The notes beneath the pieces were generated by a model that did not search any database, was not told the DNA's origin, and was given only the letters and a program-made list of their open reading frames with translations. Both the position numbers and the translations under genes were made by a program. From an uncultured Desulfovibrio sp. (GTDB lineage: Bacteria; Desulfobacterota; Desulfovibrionia; Desulfovibrionales; Desulfovibrionaceae): a stretch of 64,000 nucleotides of DNA. The stretch lies in contig NZ_CASDOY010000003.1 of the NCBI RefSeq assembly GCF_949282365.1, positions 116,005-180,004 on the forward strand, read 5' to 3'. Shown here in pieces: positions 9,925-19,141 of the stretch. Each line of letters begins with the position of its first letter. Positions within the stretch are counted from its first letter, which is position 1.

Positions 9925-11379
9925 TTACATGCCGGGCTTCATGCCCGCAGGCCAGAAGGAGGAATTCTTGCGGCCTTCACTGTCCAGGCTCCAGCCCGCC
10001 AGCCAGCCGGCCAGAGAAAAGCCGAAGCCCACGAAGAAGGGCGGCACCGCGGCCAGTTCGGGCCACGGCATGGGCAGGATGGCGAACTGCGGGTGGGTCA
10101 TGAGATACCAGAGCATACAGCTGACAAAGCCCGCGCCGCAGCTGCACCAGGCGGCCAGGCTGCTGCGCTTGCCGAAGCGCACCAGGGCCACATAGGCCAC
10201 CAGCACCGTGGAGCCCACGATGCTCCAGCTGGTGGTGCAGAGCATGGCGATGATCTGGCCCTTGATCTGGGCGCAGCCGCCGCTGAGCAGCACGCAGAAG
10301 GCGATGCCCGCGATCCACATGCCGCGTGATGTCTTGCGGCCGGGCAGGTCCTCGGCGATGGCCGCCACGGCGATATGGAAGATGGCCGTGGCCGTGGACA
10401 GCGAGGCGGAGACGATGGCCAGCACGAAGAGCTGCAGGCCGATGTCGGGCAGCAGCATTTTGACCAGAGCGGGCATGACGTCGTCGGGCGAGGCCACTTC
10501 GGGCATGAACAGGCGGGCCAGACAGGCCACATAGTAAGCGCCGCCCACCAGCACGGTCAGCACCAGCATGGCCAGGGGCGTGATGCGGTTGACCTGCCGG
10601 GCGGAATTGAGGGCGAAGTGGCGCTGGATCATCTGGGGCTGGGCCCAGACCGCCACGGAGGTCACGATGACCAGCGAGATGATGAACCAGCCCTGCCCGC
10701 CGTCGGCCAGCGAGACGAAGCCGGTATTGGCGGCTGCGGTGGGGGCCAGCTCCGCCAGCCGGGCCATGCCCTGCACCGGGCCGCCCACCTTGTCGAACAC
10801 GGCCACGGTCAGCATGCAGATGCCCATCAGCATCACGAAACCCTGCATGGCTTCGGTATAGAGCACGCCGCGCAGGCCGCCCATATAGATGGCCGCCGCC
10901 ACCAGCAGGGCCACGATCCAGACCAGCAGCCAGACGGGCACGGGCATGATCTGGGCCAGCAGCAGGGCCGCCCCCTTGATGACGGCCGAGGCATAGACGC
11001 CCAGGAACACGGCGAAGATCAGGGCCAGGCAGCGCCCCAGCAGGGGGCTGCGGTGCCCGTTGGACAGCAGCTGCACCGGGGTGCGGGCCTGCAGGTTGCG
11101 CTGGCAGAGGCGGGTGGGCCAGGCCAGATAACGGTAAACGATCCAGGTCCCCAGCCAGACGTTGCCAGCGGCCACCAGCAGCATCTGCATGCCGTAGGTG
11201 TAGGCCAGCCCGCCAAAGCCCACCAGGGCCACGGCGGAGATATAGGTGGCCACATAGGCAAAGGCCTGGATGCCGAAGCCCACGCGCCCGGAAACCATGA
11301 CGTCGTGTCCGCTGCCCTTGCGGGACAGCCAGATGAACAGGGCGATGTAGCCGCCCCAGATGAGGATGTCGACCAGCAT
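9925..11379 (-). CDS. Sodium:solute symporter family transporter
   Basis: A 484-residue inner-membrane protein with about 13 hydrophobic segments and the arrangement of the SSS family (LeuT fold), for example the VSGRVGFGIQAFAYVATYIS and ASLSTATAIFHIAVAAIAED regions. The latter carries the Ser/Thr-rich sodium-site helix. The substrate (pantothenate, proline or an organic acid) cannot be told from sequence alone. It starts directly after the stop codon of a 39-codon membrane peptide gene (TAG then ATG with no gap), so the two are coupled. A terminator follows. Confidence 0.88.
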   Translation of the reverse strand: MLVDILIWGGYIALFIWLSRKGSGHDVMVSGRVGFGIQAFAYVATYISAVALVGFGGLAYTYGMQMLLVAAGNVWLGTWIVYRYLAWPTRLCQRNLQARTPVQLLSNGHRSPLLGRCLALIFAVFLGVYASAVIKGAALLLAQIMPVPVWLLVWIVALLVAAAIYMGGLRGVLYTEAMQGFVMLMGICMLTVAVFDKVGGPVQGMARLAELAPTAAANTGFVSLADGGQGWFIISLVIVTSVAVWAQPQMIQRHFALNSARQVNRITPLAMLVLTVLVGGAYYVACLARLFMPEVASPDDVMPALVKMLLPDIGLQLFVLAIVSASLSTATAIFHIAVAAIAEDLPGRKTSRGMWIAGIAFCVLLSGGCAQIKGQIIAMLCTTSWSIVGSTVLVAYVALVRFGKRSSLAAWCSCGAGFVSCMLWYLMTHPQFAILPMPWPELAAVPPFFVGFGFSLAGWLAGWSLDSEGRKNSSFWPAGMKPGM

Positions 11380-11499
11380 CTAATGCCCCCTCCCCTGACG
11401 GATCAGGTTGAACAGGGAAAGCACCAGCGCGCCCAGCAGGGAAAGCACGGCCAGCAGTACCGCGGCGTCCGCCAGTCCCAGAACGGAAAACAGCTCCAT
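11380..11499 (-). CDS. Symporter small accessory membrane peptide (39 aa)
   Basis: A 39-residue peptide with one long hydrophobic helix (LADAAVLLAVLSLLGALVL) and a short basic tail ending IRQGRGH. Its stop codon abuts the ATG of the sodium:solute symporter. Comparable tiny membrane peptides are annotated upstream of SSS transporters as symporter small accessory proteins. The upstream GGAGTTGTTCT gives a GGAG about 7 nt before the ATG. It is inferred to stabilise or assist the transporter. Confidence 0.75.
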   Translation of the reverse strand: MELFSVLGLADAAVLLAVLSLLGALVLSLFNLIRQGRGH

Positions 11500-12101
11500 A
11501 GAACAACTCCGATTACAGTCTGTGAGGGCGCATGCAGGCGCGTCCTCCTGTCTGGCGGCAGACTAGACAGAATTGCCGTCCCTAGGCAAGCGCTTTTCGC
11601 AGGCTTTCTGGCTTGGAAGTTCGTGGCGGCCGCCACGGTACGGGGCACAGGCCCGGCGGGCCGTATGGACTGTGCGGACAGGCAGGCCCACAGGGGGCAG
11701 CCGCCCGCCAGTGCCACACAGTCCGCGCCGGGCAGTGCAGGCCGGTGGTCAGGGATCACAGGAGGCGAGCGGAGCGCGTGTCGCTTCCCCGTAGGCAGGG
11801 CCGTTACGCGCGCCGCAGCCGCCCGCGCCAACGGGCGCAGGAGCCGGGCGAACAGATGCCCGTGCCCGCGAAGACGGGGACAGGCCGCAGGGCAGGGGCT
11901 GGTGCCCCGGCACGTTCGGGAAGGCGCGCCGGGCCCGGGGCGTGCCTTCCCGGGGAGGCAGGACGGACGCATGCCGGCGGCGCGGGGCCGGAGAGGGCCG
12001 TTGCCGCCGTATGATGTCGGGCATCGGTCATCGCCGGCCGGCAAAAGGTCCCGCATCCTCCGCCTCGTGTCCCGGCCGTGCGCCGGGGCGTCACCGTGCG
12101 T
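11500..12101. other. 600-nt intergenic region without a recognised gene
   Basis: Lies upstream of the symporter pair and downstream of the alcohol dehydrogenase, both on the minus strand. Frames stay open on several registers only because of the high GC content. None has a ribosome binding site or a recognisable product. It must contain the symporter promoter, but I cannot pick it out with confidence. Confidence 0.5.
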
Positions 12102-13157
12102 TCAGCGCTTCCAGGGCGTGATGGCGCACTTGATGCAATCGTCCTGGCGCTGCTCGAAGATGCGGTAGCCTTCCATGATCTTGTTCAGGGGCAGGCTGTG
12201 CGTGATGAGCGGATTGGTGTCGATGCGGCCGTTCTCGATGAGGCGGATCAGCTCCGCGCTGTGCACGGCGTCCACGCCGCCGGTGCGGAAGGTCAGGTTC
12301 TTGCCGTACATCAGATGCAGGGGCAGGCTCTGGGCCTCCTCGTACATGGCCACCAGGGCCACGCTGGCATTGGGCCGGGCGATCTTCCAGGCCGTCTGGA
12401 AGGTATCGCGGCCGCCCGCGCACTCGATGACGGCATCGGCCCCCAGACCGCCGGTGAGCTCCGCGACGCGCCCCACCGTGTCCTCCCGGGCGGCATCGAT
12501 AGCCAGATCGGCATAGCCGCGTTCCCGCGCCAGACGCAGGCGACTTTCCAGGATGTCCACGGCGATGATGCGCGCCGGACCGAACAGGCGCGCGCACTGC
12601 ATGGCGCACAGGCCCACGGGCCCGGCCCCCAGCACGGCCACGGTATCGCCGGGCCGGATGGCGGCCAGCTCCGCACCGAAATAGCCGCTGGCCAGCACGT
12701 CGCCCACCAGCAAAACATCCTGATAGGACAGACTGTCGGGGATGGGGTCGAGGCCGTTGTCCGCAAAGGGCACGCGCACATATTCCGTCTGGCAGCCGTC
12801 GATGCGGCAGCCCAGCTCCCAGCCGCCGTGGCGGCAGTTGTTGACATGGCCCTGACGGCAGAACCAGCAGCTGCCGCAGAAGGTCTCCACATTGGCGGCC
12901 ACGCGCTGGCCCGGGCGCACCTTGCGCACCTCGCTGCCGGTCTCCACCACTTCGCCCACGAACTCATGGCCCAGTACCGTACCGGGCAGGGCGCGCGGCA
13001 CCGCACCGTTGCGGATGTGCAGGTCGCTGGCGCAGATGCTGGAAAGCTCCACTTTGACGATGGCGTCGCGCGGGTCCCGCAGTTGCGGCAGGGGACGTTC
13101 CTCCAGGCGCAGATCGTTGGTACCGTGATAGACCAGGGCATGCATGGTTCCAGCCAT
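12102..13157 (-). CDS. Zinc-dependent alcohol dehydrogenase (MDR family)
   Basis: A 351-residue medium-chain dehydrogenase/reductase. The catalytic zinc ligands are the Cys in SSICASDLH and the His/Glu pair in LGHEFVGEV. The structural zinc site is C-x2-C-x2-C-x7-C (CGSCWFCRQGHVNNC). The NAD-binding Rossmann motif is VAVLGAGPVGLCA, followed by an Asp at the end of the next strand (IIAVDIL), which favours NAD over NADP. The substrate is not defined by sequence; threonine/butanediol/alcohol dehydrogenase-like enzymes share this layout. The ATG at 13157 has AAGGAGG 4 nt upstream. It is divergent from the polyferredoxin gene. Confidence 0.9.
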   Translation of the reverse strand: MAGTMHALVYHGTNDLRLEERPLPQLRDPRDAIVKVELSSICASDLHIRNGAVPRALPGTVLGHEFVGEVVETGSEVRKVRPGQRVAANVETFCGSCWFCRQGHVNNCRHGGWELGCRIDGCQTEYVRVPFADNGLDPIPDSLSYQDVLLVGDVLASGYFGAELAAIRPGDTVAVLGAGPVGLCAMQCARLFGPARIIAVDILESRLRLARERGYADLAIDAAREDTVGRVAELTGGLGADAVIECAGGRDTFQTAWKIARPNASVALVAMYEEAQSLPLHLMYGKNLTFRTGGVDAVHSAELIRLIENGRIDTNPLITHSLPLNKIMEGYRIFEQRQDDCIKCAITPWKR

Positions 13158-13603
13158 AAGTCCTCCTTGTGCGATATCGGCCGCCACATCCGCCCACTAT
13201 GGCGGGCTTTGCGGGACGTGTAAAGCCGTACCGGCATACGGGCCGGGCAGCATCGCTGCGGATGGCCGCTGACGGCCCGTCCCGAACAGGTCGGTCCCGG
13301 CCGGCGCTGCCCGGCGGTGGCGGACAGGCAACTGTCCGGCTATCCTCCCCGGCCGGACAGGCAGTTTTGCCGTCAGGCTGGGGCAGGCAGATCCGTACGT
13401 CCCGGCCACGGTCTGCTCCCAGGGGGCGCCCTTGCCGCAGTCGTACGATGTTTTATGGTCCGGCGGTGCGAAAGCGGGACATCGTTCCCGCCGTGCCATA
13501 TCGTGCCATATTTTGTGGCGGCGGACACAGCCCTGCGAGGCGGATCGTGACAGCATGGGGCAGCCGTCCCTGCCGGACGGCAACAAGCGCACAGGAGGAT
13601 GCT
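13158..13603. other. Divergent intergenic region
   Basis: About 450 nt between the alcohol dehydrogenase (minus) and the polyferredoxin (plus). No coding frame is convincing and no operator or riboswitch is recognised. It presumably carries both promoters. Confidence 0.5.
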
Positions 13604-14980
13604 ATGGATCAGCTCACGCGGGAGGCACCGCTCTCCCCCCCGGTCTCCCGGCCCGAAAGCCGCTCCGGGTGCTGGTGCGGACGTATGGCGCCGGTGGGGG
13701 CCTCGCTGGCCTTCCTGTTGGGAGCGGCCCATTTCTTCCGCAGCGGGCAGCAGGCGCTTTCCCTGTGCTGTCTGGTCTGGGCGGGCCTGCTCTGGCGTCC
13801 TGCGGCCTGGCTGCGGCGCAGTGCGGCCTGCCTGCTGCTGGCCCTGGCCGTGGAATGGGGCGGCGTGACGCTGTTCCTCATCCGTCTGCGCCGGCATCTG
13901 GGGCAGGACTGGCTGCGTCTGGCCTGCATCCTGGGCGCTGTGCTCCTGCTGACCGTGCTGGCGGCCCTGGCCCTGCGCTGCCGGGCCTGCCGCGGTCGCG
14001 AACAGGAGGGGCCTCGGGCCCAGGCCGCGGCCTGTGTGCTGGTCACGGTGCTGCTCCTGCTGCTGGACGGGCGGCAGCCCGACCTTCTGCTGCTGCATCG
14101 CCTGTGGCCGGGCTGGGGAGCGCTGGAGGCCCTGCTGGCCGGTCTTTGGGCCGGGCTCGTCTATGGCTGGCTGGCGGACAGGAAGCGGGCCCCTGTGTGG
14201 CGGCGGCGCATCTGGCTGCTGTTTTCCTGCGTCTTTTTTGCCCAGCTGCTGGCGGGTCTTTTCCTGCACAGCCTTTTCCTCCTGCAGGGAGTGCCGCATC
14301 TGCCCGTTCCCGGGCTGGTCCTGTCCGGGCCGCTGTACAGGGGGGAAGGCCCGTTCTTCATGCCGCTGCTGTTCGCCGTCTCGCTGGTGCTGGCAGGCAG
14401 CGCCTGGTGCAGCCATCTTTGCTATCTGGGTGTCTGGGATGCCCTGGCGGCGGATGCCGGGCCGCGTACGGGCAGGGGGCTGCCCCGCGTCTGGCGCACG
14501 ACGCGCCTGATCCTGCTGATCCTGAGCCTGCTGCTGCCCCTGGGCCTGCGCCTTGCCGGGCTGCCCTGGCCCTGGGCGCTGGTCCTGGCCCTGGCTCTGG
14601 GACTGGCTGTGCTGCCCTGCGCCCTCTGGCTGAGCCGGCGCCTGGGGCTGCCGGTCTACTGCTGCGCTATCTGCCCGCTGGGGATGGCCGGGAATGTGTT
14701 GGCGCGCCTTTCACCCTGGCGGCTGCGGCGTAACCGGCACTGCCGCCAGTGCGGGGCCTGCGCGCGGATCTGCCGCTACGGTGCGCTGCGTCTGGAGGAC
14801 GGGACGGGCGTCACGGGACCGGACTGGCGCTGCGTGCTCTGCCGGGACTGTCTTCCCGTCTGCCGCCACGGGGCGCTGGAGGTGAGCTGCTGCGGGTGGA
14901 CGGGGCCCTGGGCGGAACAGGGGCTGATCCTGTCCCTGAGCGTCCTGCATACGCTTTTTCTCTTTCTGGGACGGGTCTGA
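13604..14980 (+). CDS. Membrane-bound 4Fe-4S polyferredoxin (NapH/NosR-like)
   Basis: A 458-residue integral membrane electron-transfer protein with roughly ten hydrophobic helices. Two NapH/CcoG-type Cys motifs sit at membrane edges: WCSHLCYLG and CCAICPLG. The C-terminal domain carries two ferredoxin-type clusters: C-x2-C-x2-C-x3-C in CRQCGACARIC and CVLCRDCLPVC. Such proteins pass electrons between the quinone pool or a periplasmic reductase and cytoplasmic partners; the partner is not evident here. The ATG at 13604 has AGGAGG 6 nt upstream. A degraded copy of its ferredoxin segment lies about 110 nt downstream. Confidence 0.82.
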   Translation: MDQLTREAPLSPPVSRPESRSGCWCGRMAPVGASLAFLLGAAHFFRSGQQALSLCCLVWAGLLWRPAAWLRRSAACLLLALAVEWGGVTLFLIRLRRHLGQDWLRLACILGAVLLLTVLAALALRCRACRGREQEGPRAQAAACVLVTVLLLLLDGRQPDLLLLHRLWPGWGALEALLAGLWAGLVYGWLADRKRAPVWRRRIWLLFSCVFFAQLLAGLFLHSLFLLQGVPHLPVPGLVLSGPLYRGEGPFFMPLLFAVSLVLAGSAWCSHLCYLGVWDALAADAGPRTGRGLPRVWRTTRLILLILSLLLPLGLRLAGLPWPWALVLALALGLAVLPCALWLSRRLGLPVYCCAICPLGMAGNVLARLSPWRLRRNRHCRQCGACARICRYGALRLEDGTGVTGPDWRCVLCRDCLPVCRHGALEVSCCGWTGPWAEQGLILSLSVLHTLFLFLGRV

Positions 14981-15085
14981 AGCAGGGCGCCTTGCGGGGC
15001 CTGAGCGGTACTGCCGTTGCTGCTGGCTTGCTTGCGCAGGATGCTGTCCTGTGCGGGGCCCGCCCGCGGGGCTGCGGCCACGGCC

Positions 15086-15153
15086 CGCCTTTCGCCCTGG
15101 CGGCTGCAGCGCAACCGGCACTGCCGCCAGGGCGGGACCTGTGCGCGGACCTG
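15086..15153 (+). pseudogene. Degraded duplicate of the polyferredoxin Fe-S segment
   Basis: 68 nt that match 14705-14772 of the preceding gene at 61 of 68 positions without gaps. In the copy one cluster Cys codon has become Gly and the last one a TGA stop. It is therefore a non-functional remnant of a local partial duplication. Confidence 0.75.
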
Positions 15154-15230
15154 ACGCTGCCCGGCCATGTGGCGCGGCGGGAAACCCGTAACGCTGCCGC
15201 GCGCCTTCCTCCCGTAACTCCTGGAATGGG

Positions 15231-15310
15231 CTGGGGCAGGAGACGGGCACGACAACACCTTGCCGTGCAACGCCTAGCCATATAAGGGGTCTGGGGCAGG
15301 AGACAGGGAC
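15231..15310 (+). repeat. Short direct repeat (two copies, 60-bp period)
   Basis: CTGGGGCAGGAGACGGGCAC at 15231-15250 recurs as CTGGGGCAGGAGACAGGGAC at 15291-15310 (18 of 20 identical). It lies in non-coding DNA between the polyferredoxin and the sulfatase. The rest of 14981-15570 holds no gene I can support. Confidence 0.7.
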
Positions 15311-15573
15311 AGCGCGTGTCCGGGCCGCCATCAGGCCCGGTCCGGCCGGTCAGGGCGGAATCCGGGACCGGCTGCCCGGCAGCAGGCATATGCCGGCAAG
15401 CGTATGGACGCAGGTACATGCAGCGCCTTCTCCTGTGTATCAGCCGCGCCCTCAACCACATCTTTCCGCCTGGGAACTGTCCCTCATGGCAGCGGGCGCG
15501 CGGCAGTGCCCATCGCGCAGCGGCAGCCTTCTTTGGTGGATGCTGATGCTGTCAGCGCAACAAGGGACGCCGC

Positions 15574-15602
15574 AAAAAAAGGACGCCCCTCGCGGGGCGT
15601 CC
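15574..15602 (-). terminator. Terminator of the sulfatase gene
   Basis: On the minus strand the stem GGACGCCCC / GGGGCGTCC with a four-base loop is followed by seven T residues. It lies about 50 nt after the sulfatase stop codon. Confidence 0.88.
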
Positions 15603-15652
15603 CGAATGTCTCGTATCCTGTGCGCGGGCCCGGGGCAGGCACACGGGCGGGA

Positions 15653-17674
15653 TCAGGGCAGCACCAGCGGGAAGTCCGGCCTGAAGCTGTCCAGCAGGGG
15701 CAGGAGTTCCCTGAAAGGCGCGGCATCCTTGAGCAGGCCCTGCTGCACGGCCTGTTCCGGCGTCATGCGGCCCTCGAACAGGGCCATCATCTGCAGGCGG
15801 GTGCAGGTCAGCAGGGGGGCGCGGCGGTCCCGGTCGGCCCTGTGGGCCGTGAGCACGCTGTTGCCCAGCTGCAAATGCCAGACTTCCTGCGTGTCCGTCA
15901 GGCTGATGCGCAGGTCCAGCTCCTTGCCCTGTGCCCGCATGCCGTCCAGGCGCACGCCCAGATAATCGAAATACAGGGCCGCCGGCATGGACAGGGCCTG
16001 CGTGCTGCTGTGCGTGGCGGCCCGGGCGGATACGGCGGGCGGCAGGCCGCGCAGGTCGCGGGCCCCGCTCAGGTAGAAATTGCGCCAGGGGCCGCTCTCG
16101 GCCTGATAGCCCAGCTGTTCCAGCGCATCGGCGGCCAGCTCGCGGGCGGCCGTATTGCCCGGATCGGCGAAGATCACATGGTCCAGCACCTGGGCCACCC
16201 AGCGGTACTGGCCCGCCGCGTAGTCCTTGCGCGCGCGTTGCAGCACGGCCTCGGCGCCGCCCATGTATTCCACATATTTCCTGGCCGATTCCACCGGCGT
16301 CAGCATGTGCAGATGGGCCGGATTGCCGTCGAACCAGCCCAGGTAATAATTGTACACGGCCTTGGCATTGTGGTTGAGGCTGCCGTAATAGCCGCGCAGA
16401 CTGAAGGCCCGCCGCAGCCCGGGAGGCAGGCGCAGGTTCTCGGCGATCTCCAGCATGGTCTGGCCCTTGTTGGCCAGGTGCAGGGTCTGGTCGTTGAGGT
16501 AGCGGTACAGGTCGCGCATCAGGCCCAGCTCGGCACGCACGCGCTCCACGCCCCAGACCGGCCAGTGGTGCATGCTGTACAGGACTTCCGCCTCGCCGCC
16601 CCAGCGTTGCAGGCTCTCGTCCAGGGCCCGGCTCCAGCACAGGGGGTCGCGGGCCTTGGCGCCGCGCAGGGTGTAGAGGTTGTGCATGGTGTGGGTGCAG
16701 TTCTCGGCGGCGGTCAGGGCCTTGAGCTCGGGGATGTACCAGTGCATCTCCGCCGGAGCTTCCGTATTGGGCGCCAGCTGGAAGATGAAGGTCAGGCCGT
16801 CCAGCCACAGCTGCTCGCCGTCCTTGCGGATCAGGCGGGTGGGCTCCAGCAGGCCCGAGGTACCACAGGAGGTGGTCAGACCCAGACCGGCCCCCACATG
16901 GCCGCGCGGCGAGGGCGGCAGCAGGGAACCGTACATGTACTGGGCGCGGCGGCCCATGGCATTGCCGGCCAGCACGTTCTCGGCCACGGCCGCTTCCATG
17001 AAGCCTTCGGGCGCGATGATTTGCACCGTGCCGGCGGCCACGTCCTTTTCGTCCACCACGCCGCGCACGCCGCCGTAATGGTCCACATGGCTGTGCGAAT
17101 AGATGACGGCCACCACCGGCTTGTGCGGCCGGTGGGCGTAGTAGAGGCGGAGGGCGGCGGCCGCGTTCTCCTCGGAGACGAGCGGATCGACCACGATGAT
17201 GCCGCTATCGCCCTCGATGATAGTCATATTGGAAATGTCGGCATTGCGCACCTGATAGATGCGCTCAACGACCTTGTAGAGGCCGTCGCGCAGCACCAGC
17301 TGGCTCTGCCGCCACAGGGAGGGGTTGACCGTATCCGGCGCGGGCGTGGGCATGATGACCGAGGGCGGGAAGTCCCGGCTCATGGCCGGGGCCAGGAAAT
17401 CGTAGGGGGCCAGGTTCCAGGTCTCGCGTCCCCGGGCATCCAGGATACGGCCCCGGTCCGGCAGGGGGGCCAGGAAGCCGCGCTGGGCGTCCTGGAAATC
17501 CTGCAGGTCGGCGAAATCGAGTTCTTTGCTCATGGCCGCGTTGGCGGCGCGGGTATGCTCCGTGGCGGGCCGGCTCCTGTCGGCAGGAGCGCCGGCGGCC
17601 TGAGCCGCGAAAGCGGCCTGTCCGCCGCAGGTGAGCAGGGCGGCGCACAGGGTCGCAGTCAGCAGGTCGTGCAT
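15653..17674 (-). CDS. Exported alkyl/aryl-sulfatase, metallo-beta-lactamase fold
   Basis: A 673-residue periplasmic enzyme of the SdsA1/BDS1 alkylsulfatase type, which hydrolyses sulfate esters such as alkyl sulfates. A signal peptide occupies about residues 1-24 (hydrophobic stretch ending AAFAAQA). The zinc motif H-x-H-x-D-H is H194, H196, D198, H199 (IYSHSHVDHYGG). Further metal ligands lie near the TAAENCTHTMHNLYTLRG segment. A dimerisation and SCP2-like C-terminal region follows, matching the usual length of about 650 residues. The ATG at 17674 has GGAGG 5 nt upstream. In a sulfate reducer this could release sulfate from host or dietary sulfate esters; that is inference. Confidence 0.9.
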   Translation of the reverse strand: MHDLLTATLCAALLTCGGQAAFAAQAAGAPADRSRPATEHTRAANAAMSKELDFADLQDFQDAQRGFLAPLPDRGRILDARGRETWNLAPYDFLAPAMSRDFPPSVIMPTPAPDTVNPSLWRQSQLVLRDGLYKVVERIYQVRNADISNMTIIEGDSGIIVVDPLVSEENAAAALRLYYAHRPHKPVVAVIYSHSHVDHYGGVRGVVDEKDVAAGTVQIIAPEGFMEAAVAENVLAGNAMGRRAQYMYGSLLPPSPRGHVGAGLGLTTSCGTSGLLEPTRLIRKDGEQLWLDGLTFIFQLAPNTEAPAEMHWYIPELKALTAAENCTHTMHNLYTLRGAKARDPLCWSRALDESLQRWGGEAEVLYSMHHWPVWGVERVRAELGLMRDLYRYLNDQTLHLANKGQTMLEIAENLRLPPGLRRAFSLRGYYGSLNHNAKAVYNYYLGWFDGNPAHLHMLTPVESARKYVEYMGGAEAVLQRARKDYAAGQYRWVAQVLDHVIFADPGNTAARELAADALEQLGYQAESGPWRNFYLSGARDLRGLPPAVSARAATHSSTQALSMPAALYFDYLGVRLDGMRAQGKELDLRISLTDTQEVWHLQLGNSVLTAHRADRDRRAPLLTCTRLQMMALFEGRMTPEQAVQQGLLKDAAPFRELLPLLDSFRPDFPLVLP

Positions 17675-17854
17675 GGATTCCTCCAGAAAAGATGGCGGTG
17701 GGGCGATGCTCCCCCGCAGGACGGCGGGACGTGCCGTGAGGCGGGGCGACAATACGCGGGCGTCGGGCAGACGGCAGTATGGCGCCCGCGCCGCGCGGAT
17801 GCAAGGGGATTTCGGGCTTGCCGCCATGCTGCGGTGTACGGACCGCCTGCGGCG

Positions 17855-18847
17855 TCACATGCTGTGTTCGAAAGCGCGGGCCACGGCGGCCGGATCGGGA
17901 CGGCCCTGGGGGCCGTACTGGCTGAGGATGAGCATCAGCTTGAGGCGCGCCTTGGCGGCGCTCAGCTCCCCGGCCATGATGACGCCCATCCGGTGCTGCT
18001 GGAGCATGCCGCCGTCATAGCCGTATTCATCCAGGACGCGGCCGCCTGTACGGGTGGCGTTGACCACGATGACGCCCTTTTCCAGAGCGCGCGCGATGCC
18101 GGGGATGACGCCGGGCGGCACGTTGCCGCGGCCGAAACTTTCCACAACGATGCCGTCCACGCCGCGCGACACGGCAAAATCCAGATAGGCGGCATCGGAG
18201 CCGGTGACCAGTTTGATGAGGTCCACCTTCTTGCACAGGCTCGCGGGCAGGAAGGTCTGACGGCCCAGCTGGGCCCGGCGGAAGATGACCCTGTCGCCGT
18301 CCACCACGCCCAGGGGGCCCCACCAGGGGGACTGGAAGGTGGCCACGTTGGCGGCGTGGGTCTTGGTGACTTCGCGCGCGGCATGGATCTGCTCGTTCAT
18401 GACCACAAGGCTGCCCATGGCCCGCGCCGGAAGCGAGGCCGCCACGCGCACGGCCGCCAGGATATTGCGCGGGCCGTCGGGGCTGAGTTCGTCGCCGGAA
18501 CGCATGGCCGCCGTGAAGCAGACGGGCTTGCGGCTGTCCAGCGACAGGTCGAGGAAATAGGCGCTCTCTTCCAGGCTGTCCGTCCCGTGGGTGATGACGA
18601 CGCCGAGGACGTCGTCCCTGGCCAGCTGGCGGCGCGTCATGGCGGCCAGACGGAACATGTGCCCGGGCGTGATGGCGGGGCTGGGCAGGTTGTCGAACTC
18701 GTGGACTTCCAGATCGCAGACGCTGCCCAGGCCGGGGATGGCCCGCACGAGGTCCGCACCGCTGACAGCGGGCACGGCCGCGCCGGTCACGCGGTCATGC
18801 TGCATGGCGATGGTGCCGCCGGTGGTGATGATGATGACTTTCGGCAT
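17855..18847 (-). CDS. L-asparaginase
   Basis: A 330-residue amidohydrolase that converts L-asparagine to aspartate and ammonia. The first catalytic Thr is in ITTGGTIAM near the N terminus, and the second in VITHGTDSLEES; both active-site signatures are intact. The C-terminal half has GIVVESFGRGNVPP and VVNATRTGGRV, typical of the bacterial II/I fold. The start at 18847 is placed just before KVIIITTGG; upstream in-frame ATGs at 18895 and 18943 would add residues that do not look like a good signal peptide, so a cytoplasmic form is likely. It lies upstream of the sulfatase on the same strand with a 180-nt gap. Confidence 0.9.
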   Translation of the reverse strand: MPKVIIITTGGTIAMQHDRVTGAAVPAVSGADLVRAIPGLGSVCDLEVHEFDNLPSPAITPGHMFRLAAMTRRQLARDDVLGVVITHGTDSLEESAYFLDLSLDSRKPVCFTAAMRSGDELSPDGPRNILAAVRVAASLPARAMGSLVVMNEQIHAAREVTKTHAANVATFQSPWWGPLGVVDGDRVIFRRAQLGRQTFLPASLCKKVDLIKLVTGSDAAYLDFAVSRGVDGIVVESFGRGNVPPGVIPGIARALEKGVIVVNATRTGGRVLDEYGYDGGMLQQHRMGVIMAGELSAAKARLKLMLILSQYGPQGRPDPAAVARAFEHSM

Positions 18848-19044
18848 ACGGGGCAAGCAAGGGGCAAAAAGGGCGAACGGCCGGCCTGTCGTCATGGCCG
18901 GCGCTAACGGAAGGGTTGTAGCCGACTTGCGGGCATTGCTCAAGCATGCCGTATAACGGACATCCAGGTGAAAGTTTTTGGAAAACGTCCTGATCGCGCT
19001 TTTCTTCCTTTACCCTTCCGGCTTCCCGTGCTAGAAGAACACAG

Positions 19045-19094
19045 TGGTATAAAATTTTGGCTGTTGGTATAAAATCTAGGCCATGGTATAAAAT
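19045..19094 (+). promoter_or_regulatory. Triple TGGTATAAAAT direct repeat upstream of the GGDEF-EAL gene
   Basis: Three copies of the 11-mer TGGTATAAAAT at 19045-19055, 19065-19075 and 19084-19094, with periods of 20 and 19 bp (about two helical turns). The array sits 50-100 bp before the start of the signalling protein. It could be a regulator binding array or overlapping promoter elements. Confidence 0.65.
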
Positions 19095-19141
19095 TGGGGC
19101 CGATACTGTTTACAGGCATGCAGCCCTTTCCGGGAACAGCC

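Noticed and set aside
15404..18907. 1167-codon plus-strand open frame opposite the sulfatase and asparaginase genes
   Set aside because: Antisense shadow: rich in His/Gln/Gly/Ala without motifs and spanning two real minus-strand genes and their intergenic gap.
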